This document shows positions 6,274-12,833 of a DNA stretch of 13,248 nucleotides, piece after piece. The stretch spans positions 1 through 13,248 of the forward strand of contig CAJOQA010000121.1 in assembly GCA_905236465.1 (NCBI GenBank). The letters run 5' to 3'. Position numbers and translations under genes: made by a program. The DNA is from an uncultured Treponema sp. (GTDB taxonomy: Bacteria; Spirochaetota; Spirochaetia; Treponematales; Treponemataceae). Below the pieces are notes generated by a model. It saw only the letters and a list, made by a program, of their open reading frames with translations, did not search any database and was not told the origin of the DNA. Position 1 is the stretch's first letter. Every line of letters starts with the position of its first letter.

Positions 6274-7857
6274 CTAAAATATTTCTTTCCAACCAGAAAG
6301 TTCCGGTTTGGAAGAAGAAAATACAAGTGCAACTTTGTGGATTTCTGATTCTTTTTCTTCAATCTTGCTTTCAAAGGATTTTTCTTCTATGCGGGCAAAA
6401 GCATCAGCCAAAATATCTTCTAGGGGAATGCCCTTGTCCATTTTCAAGACGAAAATATAGGAATTGCTTCCCGCCTGAATAGCAATGTCGTTTCTGCTTC
6501 CGCCAAGTTCTGCTCCACTGATAATTTTAAATCCTGTCAGCCTAAGCAAAGTATGCAATGCTAAAAGGTAAACGCTTTCTGCCTCTTCTTTTGACTTTTG
6601 GAGCAGGGGCAAGCCTTTTACAGCCGCTGAAAACCTGTTTACAAAGGCTTGTGTGTCGCCACGGGCAAGGTCAGCTTTTAAAGCTGCAAGCTCAGAGCCC
6701 AACTTGCTTGTTGAGCCGCAGTTAGTGTAAAAGGGGAGCAGACACTTTAAAAAGCCTACTTCCACCTCTTTGTTTGGAAAGGCAAGTTCAAAAAGATTTC
6801 TGTTAGCGTCATAGTCCCGTATCGTAAGGTAGCCACTTTGCAAAATAACAGTTGTCAAATCTTCCTCGGTCCACTTATAGTCCATAAGCCCATCGCCGTC
6901 AACACACAAGCCCTCTAGCAAAGCAAAAATGTCGTACTTTGACTTTTGCAGCATTTTTATCAGCATAGAAGGAAGCCCTCTTTGAAACCAGAATGAAGAC
7001 AGCTCCCCTGAATCAAGGGCATTGAGGGCAGAAAAGGGGTTAAATACTTTTGTAAGATTCCTACTAAAAGAATAACCTAAATACTTTTGGCTAAAGTCCT
7101 CAAAGATTCTATCTTGTGGGATTCCCTGTTTCTCTGCAAGAGAGTCTAACTCTTGGACAAAATTATTTTTTATCTCATCAGCAGAAAATCCGCAGATATT
7201 TTCAAATTCAGAATAAAGACTGATATCCTTCAGTTGATTTGAACCGTTGAAAATGTTTACAGAAGCGAATTTTGTAATTCCGGTAACAAAAACAAATTTT
7301 AAATAGTAATCGTTGCCATTTAAAGCACTAAGAAAATTACGCAGGATTTCTCGGTTTTCATTTTCTACCGGACTAAACATTGCATCTAGAATAGGTTTAT
7401 CATAATCGTCAATTAAAACAACGACCGGCTTACCGCTGGTTTCGTAAGCCCTGTGTATGACATGCTCAAAACGCTTGGCGTACGTAGTCCGTTCCTCATG
7501 CTTGCCATAACGCTGTTCTTGTTCTGTTAAAAAAGTATTCAGGCTTACATCCAAATTCCCTTCCGTGGAATACACGTCAGTTGAAAAGTCAATGTGAAAA
7601 ATCGGATAGTCCTGCCACTCTTCTTCTAAACTTTCTATTTTGAGGCCTTCAAAAAGATCCTTGCGACCTTTAAAATAACTTTCCAAAGTAGAAAGCAAGA
7701 GGGTTTTTCCAAAACACCTGGGGCGGGCAAGAAAGTAAGAACTTCCTGAATGTGTCAGGTTGTACACGTATTCACTTTTGTCTACATAAATATAACCTTC
7801 TTCCCTTAATTTTTCAAAGTCCTGCACACCTACAGGTAGTTTTCTTGACAAGTCCAT
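6274..7857 (-). CDS. AAA-ATPase-like protein with degenerate PD-(D/E)XK nuclease domain (DUF1703-type)
   Basis: This 527-residue protein belongs to the AAA-ATPase_like (N-terminal) plus PDDEXK_9 (C-terminal) family, which is often multicopy in spirochaetes and Bacteroidetes and has no established function. It opens with the family start KLPVGVQDFEKLREEGYIYVDKS. The P-loop is ARPRCFGKT (44-52; relatives usually read RPRRFGKS) and Walker B is VVVLIDDYDKP (145-155; relatives usually IDEYDKP, so the catalytic Glu is Asp here). Middle-region hallmarks GFSADEI, QSGYLTIRDYD and FPNKEVEVGF are intact. In the C-terminal nuclease fold, Asp457 (GSRNDIAI) and Lys472 remain, but the E-x-K acid is Val470 (YIFVLK), so nuclease activity is doubtful. 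GAGG lies just before the ATG at 7857. It sits 12 bp after the SUMF1 gene and 14 bp before SulP. A role with either neighbour is inferred only from spacing. Confidence 0.9.
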   Translation of the reverse strand: MDLSRKLPVGVQDFEKLREEGYIYVDKSEYVYNLTHSGSSYFLARPRCFGKTLLLSTLESYFKGRKDLFEGLKIESLEEEWQDYPIFHIDFSTDVYSTEGNLDVSLNTFLTEQEQRYGKHEERTTYAKRFEHVIHRAYETSGKPVVVLIDDYDKPILDAMFSPVENENREILRNFLSALNGNDYYLKFVFVTGITKFASVNIFNGSNQLKDISLYSEFENICGFSADEIKNNFVQELDSLAEKQGIPQDRIFEDFSQKYLGYSFSRNLTKVFNPFSALNALDSGELSSFWFQRGLPSMLIKMLQKSKYDIFALLEGLCVDGDGLMDYKWTEEDLTTVILQSGYLTIRDYDANRNLFELAFPNKEVEVGFLKCLLPFYTNCGSTSKLGSELAALKADLARGDTQAFVNRFSAAVKGLPLLQKSKEEAESVYLLALHTLLRLTGFKIISGAELGGSRNDIAIQAGSNSYIFVLKMDKGIPLEDILADAFARIEEKSFESKIEEKESEIHKVALVFSSSKPELSGWKEIF

Positions 7858-7869
7858 ATTTTCCTCACA

Positions 7870-9597
7870 TCAACGATGTCTGCACAAGCGTAAGCCTATG
7901 CTTTTCTTTTCTTTATCGGCATAATTGGATGAATATTCAGCAAAGACTACGGAACTACCGTTTTCTTTGCGGCGAAAGACCAAGCGACATTCATTTAAAG
8001 GAGAGCCCCAGGAGCCCCCGCGCAAAACATAGCCATCACCTGCACTTGCTCCCGTGGGGTTTACAAAGTTTCCGTCCTTATAGTGCCCATAAATGTCATT
8101 ACACCATTCCCAAACATTGCCACTCATATCATAAAGCCCCAAATCGTTGGGCAAAAGGGAGGCACACCGTGCAGGACCAGAATAGGCTACGTTTTTTTGA
8201 GCATTTACATTTACGCTATAGTCTAGGGGGATAGAATCTGTGCCGCTGTACTCATAAGCCTTGTAGGAAAGACCTCCCCCCTTTGCGGCATATTCCCATT
8301 CAGCTTCAGTTGGCAGCCGGTAACCGTTTGCGTTAAAATTGCAAACTACAGCCCCTGTTCCCCCCAAAGAAGATTGGCTTACATTTTTATAGCAGGGCTC
8401 AAGTCCCGCAAGAATGCTAAGGGCGTTGCAAAACAAAACGGCCTTGTGCCAGGAAAGGCATTCAACAGGCAGTCCGTCACCCCTGTTTTCAGAAGGATTT
8501 TCACCCATGACAGCTTGGTAAAGCCATTGCGGAACCTCTGTAATCTGCAAATAAAAGGAATCTAAGGAAACTGTGTGTTCAGGCCCTGTTTCTTTTTGAA
8601 CGCCACCCTCCCCCATTGTAAATTTTCCTTGGGGAACAAGAACAAAGTATTCGTCCAAAAGTTTTTTTACCCCGCTACTGTCTCCGTTTAAAATTGCAGA
8701 AACCAAATCCTTGTTCTGGCAGAAAAAGTTTTCTTTTGCCTGATTGAATTTATTCTTTTTGCTAAGCCCTGCTAGCCCTGACTTTTCTACGTTAAGGATT
8801 ATTTCTTTAAAATCAAAAGTATTCATGTCTCCGTATGTTAAGCGAAGGCCAGAAGGCTTGGCAAAAACTAACCCCTTTTTTATGAGATTAGCAGTTTCCT
8901 GACTGACATCAGGGAATTCATATTTTGAGGAGGGGCCGATCTGTTCCCAAACACCTGTATAGTAAACTTTTCCATTCTTATCAACCAGGTTAAAGGCAGC
9001 CTGATACATAGAGTTTGCAGGCCCCGTGTAGGCTGAAGCCATGCAGATTGTGCCAGAAGAAGTTCTTACAAGGGGAACCGCCCCAGACAAGTATTGCTTT
9101 GCGGAAAAATCAAATGCAGATGAATGGGATGAAACAAGTGGCCACTTTTGCGGAAGTCCTGGAAGACCCGTAATGTTGTAGGCATTAAGGTAGCCCCGTG
9201 ACAAGGCTGTCCTGCACTGCTCAAAAACAGGGGAAGGTCGCCAGTCAACTATTATATAAAAAGTACTTGTTGCACCCGGCCTGCTTACAGCGGAAGTTTG
9301 TAGCTTTGCAGGATATTCCGTGTAGTTTTGCATTGGGCAGTTAGCTGACCAATAGTCCTCAAAATCACTGACACATTCTTTCCAAGCCGTGCGGTACTCG
9401 TCCTTTGTAGAGTACTTGCTTTTTCCAGGAAGTCCCCGTAAAAAATTATTTTCTTGTTTTAGATACAACGCATAATCTTTTGCTTCCCCAGAAGCAGCTG
9501 TCTTAGAGTATGATTCTGCCAAATCTGAAATTTCAGAGCACAATGCCAGGCAAACAAAAAAAATAGAAGCTAGAAAAAGTAAAAAGACTTTCTTCAA
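7870..9597 (-). CDS. Exported SUMF1/FGE-sulfatase-domain protein with unassigned N-terminal domain
   Basis: This 575-residue protein starts at TTG (9595-9597), chosen because it yields a clear signal peptide (MKKVFLLFLASIFFVCLALC) and follows a GGGTGG ribosome site at 9604-9609. Cys20 might be a lax spirochaetal lipobox (LALC), or the protein may be secreted or periplasmic. Residues about 21-310 match no domain I recognise. From about 320 a SUMF1 (formylglycine-generating-enzyme-like, C-type-lectin-fold) domain runs to the end: VPQGKFTMGE, PVECLSWHKAVLFCNAL, GYRLPTEAEWEYAAKGG, LGLYDMSGNVWEWCND and YVLRGGSWGSPLNECRL. Genuine formylglycine-generating enzymes have a Cys pair here (GGSYMC...C in the human enzyme). 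Only the second position, Cys537, is present, and the first is replaced by Gly-Ser, so sulfatase activation is unlikely. A ligand-binding or surface role is more plausible. Downstream spacing of 12 bp links it to the AAA-ATPase-like gene. Confidence 0.9.
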   Translation of the reverse strand: MKKVFLLFLASIFFVCLALCSEISDLAESYSKTAASGEAKDYALYLKQENNFLRGLPGKSKYSTKDEYRTAWKECVSDFEDYWSANCPMQNYTEYPAKLQTSAVSRPGATSTFYIIVDWRPSPVFEQCRTALSRGYLNAYNITGLPGLPQKWPLVSSHSSAFDFSAKQYLSGAVPLVRTSSGTICMASAYTGPANSMYQAAFNLVDKNGKVYYTGVWEQIGPSSKYEFPDVSQETANLIKKGLVFAKPSGLRLTYGDMNTFDFKEIILNVEKSGLAGLSKKNKFNQAKENFFCQNKDLVSAILNGDSSGVKKLLDEYFVLVPQGKFTMGEGGVQKETGPEHTVSLDSFYLQITEVPQWLYQAVMGENPSENRGDGLPVECLSWHKAVLFCNALSILAGLEPCYKNVSQSSLGGTGAVVCNFNANGYRLPTEAEWEYAAKGGGLSYKAYEYSGTDSIPLDYSVNVNAQKNVAYSGPARCASLLPNDLGLYDMSGNVWEWCNDIYGHYKDGNFVNPTGASAGDGYVLRGGSWGSPLNECRLVFRRKENGSSVVFAEYSSNYADKEKKSIGLRLCRHR

Positions 9598-9615
9598 TTT
9601 AAACCACCCGCTTCT

Positions 9616-9621
9616 ATTATA
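9616..9621 (-). promoter_or_regulatory. Candidate -10 element for the SUMF1-AAA-SulP gene set
   Basis: On the minus strand TATAAT lies about 20 bp before the TTG start, which would give a leader of only about 12 nt that begins at the ribosome site. No good -35 is seen at 16-18 bp, so the call is weak. It lies in the 63-bp gap after the ZIP gene, where no terminator is visible, so read-through from upstream is an alternative. Confidence 0.4.
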
Positions 9622-9660
9622 TACAAGCTTTAGATTTTATTCTAGTACTTTTGATTTCTG

Positions 9661-10452
9661 TTAACCTAGGGCAACATCTAGTACCATCATCAGGGCAAAA
9701 CCTATAGCAAAGCCCAAGGTACAGGTATCAGTTTTTTCATCCCTAGAGGCTTCTGGTAGCAGCTCCTCTATAACTACGTAAACCATTGCACCGGCAGCAA
9801 AAGAAAGCAGGTAAGGCAGGAGGGGCAGGATGAAAGAAGTAAGAAGGATTGTTAAAACGGCGGCTACAGGTTCTACAGTTCCGGACAAGGTTCCGTATGC
9901 AAATGATTTTAGCTTACTGTTTCCTTCTGCCCTTAGCGGCATAGAAATAATTGCCCCTTCAGGGAAGTTTTGAATTGCAATTCCAAGTGAAAGTGCCATT
10001 GCGGCGGCTGCACTTATTCCAGAAGAGCCGCTCATAAAACTTGCAAAAACAACTCCTACGGCCATTCCCTCTGGGATATTGTGGAGTGTTACTGCAAAAA
10101 CCAACATCATTGTCCTGCTGATTTTTTCCACGGAATTCTTAGGTCCTTCTGGTTTTTGTGACATAGCATGCAGGTGGGGCGTAATTTTATCCAGAATAAA
10201 AAGAAAAGCTATGCCCAAGACAAAACCTATAAGGGCAGGAAAAAAGGCAAGCCTTCCTAAGGTTTCTGACATATCCATTGCGGGAATCAGAAGTGACCAA
10301 ACACTGGCTGCAATCATAACTCCCGCCGCAAAACCCAATAGGGCACGCTGCACTGTGTCGTTCATCTTTTTCTTCATAAAAAAGACACAGGCAGCTCCAA
10401 AAGTTGTTCCTAAAAAGGGTATGCTAAGACCAAAAAATATCGTACTCATCAT
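9661..10452 (-). CDS. ZIP-family metal transporter, GufA/BbZIP-like
   Basis: This 263-residue, roughly eight-helix inner-membrane protein of the ZIP family imports divalent metals such as zinc, iron or manganese. The transport-site motifs are plain: HNIPEG (124-129) in helix 4, QNFPEG (161-166) in helix 5 and IEELLPEA (228-235) in a later helix. A Gln instead of His at 161 is the arrangement seen in the structurally studied bacterial BbZIP of the GufA group, so I place it there and not with ZupT. A short cytoplasmic loop carries His93 and His95 (PHLH). Two consecutive ATGs are possible, 10452 or 10449; an AGGG on the minus strand is slightly better spaced for the second. It lies 55 bp after the chemoreceptor gene and 63 bp before the SUMF1 gene. 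The metal is not decidable from sequence, but Mn or Fe uptake would fit with the nearby SOD. Confidence 0.93.
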   Translation of the reverse strand: MMSTIFFGLSIPFLGTTFGAACVFFMKKKMNDTVQRALLGFAAGVMIAASVWSLLIPAMDMSETLGRLAFFPALIGFVLGIAFLFILDKITPHLHAMSQKPEGPKNSVEKISRTMMLVFAVTLHNIPEGMAVGVVFASFMSGSSGISAAAAMALSLGIAIQNFPEGAIISMPLRAEGNSKLKSFAYGTLSGTVEPVAAVLTILLTSFILPLLPYLLSFAAGAMVYVVIEELLPEASRDEKTDTCTLGFAIGFALMMVLDVALG

Positions 10453-10458
10453 AGCCCT

Positions 10459-10488
10459 AGTATAGCATAAAAGTTAAATTTTAAGCAA
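10459..10488 (-). promoter_or_regulatory. Candidate extended -10 promoter of the ZIP gene
   Basis: On the minus strand TGCTATACT provides an extended -10 (TATACT at 10464-10459) with TTGCTT about 18 bp upstream (10488-10483). The predicted start falls at about 10452, which is the first ATG itself, so the transcript would be leaderless or nearly so. A start a few bases earlier from the overlapping TATGCT is possible. Confidence 0.45.
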
Positions 10489-10507
10489 TGTAAGCATAGG
10501 CTAACCG

Positions 10508-12604
10508 CTATACTTTAAACTCATCAATCTGACTGCTGATATCAGAAATAGAAGTTCCTATGCGGGAAGACAAGTCGTGCAGCATACGACCGTTTTCTCC
10601 TATGCTTTCAACATTGCCACGCACCTGCTCAATGCTATCTTTCATCTCAGAGGTGACAGAATGAAGTTTTCTAATCTGTTCCAGTATTACCTTGTTGCCG
10701 CTTGTCATTTCAGAGCTTGCATCGCGGACTTCTATTGTAGAACTGTTCATAGAGTGCAGGGAATCTGTTATCTGCTTGCTACCTGTCTGCTGCTCGTCCA
10801 TTGCCCCCTTTACCTGCTCCATCAGCTGGGTTGTTTCATTTATATCGCTTGCAATGGTTTTAAATGACTCGCTTGAGCGGGAACTTATAACAATAAAGTC
10901 ATTTATTGCGCTACGTATTCCCTTAAGCTGGCGGGCAATTTCCTTTGACTGCGTAGAGGATGTTTCTGAAAGTTTCCTGATTTCATCCGCTACAACGCTG
11001 AAGCCCTGCCCTGCCTTTCCTGCGTGGGCAGCCTCTATAGCCGCATTCATTGCTAAAAGGTTTGTCTGGCTGGCGATGGAGGCTATCACTGTGTTTGCCT
11101 TCTGCAGCATTTCGCTTTGCTCTTGGATTTCCTGAATGTTCTCATTCACCTGCTTCTGGATAGCGCTACCTTCTTCTGATCGGGCCTTCAGCTTTATGAA
11201 ACTTTCAGCCATATAATTCATGGATGTGCTAACAGAACTTATGTTGCCAATCATCTGCTCAACGGCCGCGCTTGCCTCTGTTACGCCTGCGCTTTGGTTC
11301 TCAATAAGATTATTAAGGGTCTCGATGTTTGATGCAACCTGATTTACAGCCGCAGTAGTCTCATCTACAGACTGAACCTGGCTCCCTAACTGAGAAGTGA
11401 CAGTTGAGACTGTATCAGTTATGCTTGAAATAGAAGATGCAGTTTGGGAGGTACAGGATTCCAGTTCTTTTCCGACCTCAAAAAGATTTTTGTTTGAATA
11501 TTTTATTTTTGAGACTATATCCTGAAGCTTACCAACAAAGGCGTTAAATCCTTCCACAACAGAACCGATCTCATTGTTTACTTTTACGTTTTCTATGCGC
11601 TGGGTAAGGTCAGCATTTCCGGACGCAATAGAATGAACTGCAGAATCAACTTTCTTAAGAGGCTTCATAGCGCTGGTTATAATGGCCCCATTTATTGAAA
11701 GAAGAAGAATCAGGGTAACAACGGAAGTAATTACAAGAATAAGGGTAAGGGAGCGGGAAACGCTGTTAAAATCAGCAGAGTCAATTGTATAAATAAGAAT
11801 CCATTGTGTATGGGGAACAGGAGCATAGGACAAGTATTGTGATTTGCCGTTTACCTTTGCCCAGACAGCCCCCTTTTTATTTGCGGCAATTTGCCTTGCA
11901 ACTTGAGAGAAATCCTTATCTTCCTTAGCAGATGAAGTAAAGTAATTCTTTGTCATAACTAAAGCAGGGTCCCTATGGATAACAACGTTTCCTTCAGTAT
12001 CCATAATCCAGGCAAAACCTGTATTTCCTATAGTCAAGCTGTTGACGTAGGATGTTATTTCCTTAACTCCCATTGTGCCGGAAAAAAGACCTATAGTTCT
12101 TCCGTCTTTTTTTACAGCCTTTGCGACATGAACATTCATCTGTCCGGTTGAATTTGAAAGCTTGGGATTGTCAATATATTCATCCTTTCCCCCGCTCATA
12201 ATCTGCTCAAAATACACACCGTTGGTTTTTCCAGAAGAGCCGTTTTCCCGATGCCAATAAAAATCAGGGGAACCATAAACGATATAGTCAAATTCAGGGT
12301 GCCTTTTTCCCGTCTGTTTGGTAAGCCAATAAGAAATTTCCTCTGTATCTTCTGTTTGGGCGACATCAGAATAAATGTAATAGTTTAAGCTGTTAAGGTA
12401 GCTTTCCATCTTATTGCCTAACAAGCTGGCATTTGAATCGACAAGCCTTTTTACGCTGTCTGCATAGATAGAAGTTACCTGCGATTTTGTATTTATTGCA
12501 ACAGAAGTACTTTGTATTGCATTCAGCAAAATAATGGTAATTCCCAAAGAAACTATAAAGAATTTTACAAGGCTGGTCTTTCTTTTTTGTAAATTATCTG
12601 ACAT
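10508..12604 (-). CDS. Methyl-accepting chemotaxis protein with periplasmic dCache-type sensor
   Basis: This 698-residue transmembrane chemoreceptor senses a small molecule outside the inner membrane and controls CheA kinase through CheW. From the ATG at 12604: a helix at about 13-35; a large periplasmic double-Cache-like sensor at about 36-284, including the typical GNVVIHRDPALV and a second lobe with LSYAPVPHTQWIL; a second helix at about 285-307; HAMP at about 307-361 (PLKKVDSAVHSIASGNADLT); and a long coiled-coil signalling domain with the conserved hairpin tip SQTNLLAMNAAIEAAHAGK, GQGFSVVADEIRKL (about 511-545). There is no CheR-docking pentapeptide at the C-terminus. The frame also has an ATG at 12631, but only 12604 has a ribosome site (AGGAG, 12614-12610). 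dCache sensors commonly bind amino acids, and the divergent neighbour is a branched-chain amino-acid permease. A shared ligand is possible but speculative. Confidence 0.95.
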   Translation of the reverse strand: MSDNLQKRKTSLVKFFIVSLGITIILLNAIQSTSVAINTKSQVTSIYADSVKRLVDSNASLLGNKMESYLNSLNYYIYSDVAQTEDTEEISYWLTKQTGKRHPEFDYIVYGSPDFYWHRENGSSGKTNGVYFEQIMSGGKDEYIDNPKLSNSTGQMNVHVAKAVKKDGRTIGLFSGTMGVKEITSYVNSLTIGNTGFAWIMDTEGNVVIHRDPALVMTKNYFTSSAKEDKDFSQVARQIAANKKGAVWAKVNGKSQYLSYAPVPHTQWILIYTIDSADFNSVSRSLTLILVITSVVTLILLLSINGAIITSAMKPLKKVDSAVHSIASGNADLTQRIENVKVNNEIGSVVEGFNAFVGKLQDIVSKIKYSNKNLFEVGKELESCTSQTASSISSITDTVSTVTSQLGSQVQSVDETTAAVNQVASNIETLNNLIENQSAGVTEASAAVEQMIGNISSVSTSMNYMAESFIKLKARSEEGSAIQKQVNENIQEIQEQSEMLQKANTVIASIASQTNLLAMNAAIEAAHAGKAGQGFSVVADEIRKLSETSSTQSKEIARQLKGIRSAINDFIVISSRSSESFKTIASDINETTQLMEQVKGAMDEQQTGSKQITDSLHSMNSSTIEVRDASSEMTSGNKVILEQIRKLHSVTSEMKDSIEQVRGNVESIGENGRMLHDLSSRIGTSISDISSQIDEFKV

Positions 12605-12609
12605 ACAAA

Positions 12610-12614
12610 CTCCT
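12610..12614 (-). promoter_or_regulatory. Ribosome binding site that fixes the chemoreceptor start
   Basis: AGGAG on the minus strand (within AAAAGGAG) lies 5 bp before the ATG at 12604. The alternative ATG nine codons upstream at 12631 has no such site. Confidence 0.85.
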
Positions 12615-12645
12615 TTTGAAAGCGATTTCATACACTATTCTTTCT

Positions 12646-12673
12646 ATTATAAACAATATCGGAATGTAGTCAA
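12646..12673 (-). promoter_or_regulatory. Sigma-70-type promoter of the chemoreceptor gene
   Basis: On the minus strand TTGACT (12673-12668) and TATAAT (12651-12646) are 16 bp apart, which predicts a start near 12639 and a leader of about 35 nt to the ATG at 12604. Motility genes in many bacteria use sigma-28, but this looks like a housekeeping promoter. Confidence 0.65.
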
Positions 12674-12728
12674 CTAAATATTATGGACATCTCTAAAAAA
12701 TGCAGTTTTCAGGCAGCTTTTGGGGTTC

Positions 12729-12757
12729 TTGCCATAAAATAAGAAAATCGCTAAAAT
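12729..12757 (+). promoter_or_regulatory. Sigma-70-type promoter of livH
   Basis: TTGCCA (12729-12734) and TAAAAT (12752-12757) are separated by 17 bp. The start is predicted near 12764, about 70 nt before the livH start. It is divergent from the chemoreceptor promoter, with about 55 bp between the two -35 boxes. Confidence 0.65.
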
Positions 12758-12768
12758 AGTAGAAGCAC

Positions 12769-12810
12769 AAGGGTGTGCATACCTAGGTATTGGTGTGCAC
12801 ACCTTTTTTT
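12769..12810 (+). promoter_or_regulatory. livH leader element: tandem 12-bp palindromes that form a terminator-like hairpin
   Basis: Two near-identical 12-mers, GGTGTGCATACC (12772-12783) and GGTGTGCACACC (12792-12803), are exactly 20 bp apart start to start. The second is a perfect palindrome and the first is off at one symmetric pair. Together they can pair as a 15-bp stem (12769-12783 with 12792-12806, including two G-U pairs) around an 8-nt loop, with T7 at 12804-12810. This lies just after the predicted livH start of transcription. It may be an operator pair, an attenuator or both. No plus-strand gene within 8 kb upstream needs a terminator. Confidence 0.7.
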
Positions 12811-12820
12811 ATGTTTTTTT

Positions 12821-12825
12821 GGAGG
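12821..12825 (+). promoter_or_regulatory. Ribosome binding site that fixes the livH TTG start
   Basis: GGAGG lies 8 bp before the TTG at 12834, and no ATG in that frame occurs before residue 27, which is inside the first conserved membrane region. Confidence 0.8.
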
Positions 12826-12833
12826 ACCACAAG

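Noticed and set aside
7752..8234. 160-codon plus-strand frame opposite the SUMF1 and AAA-like gene ends
   Set aside because: It spans two genes in antisense, is His/Pro/Ser-rich without domain features and has no promoter signal.
10692..11135. 147-codon plus-strand frame opposite the chemoreceptor signalling domain
   Set aside because: It is the antisense of a highly conserved coiled-coil region; no motif, no ribosome site and no conservation expected.
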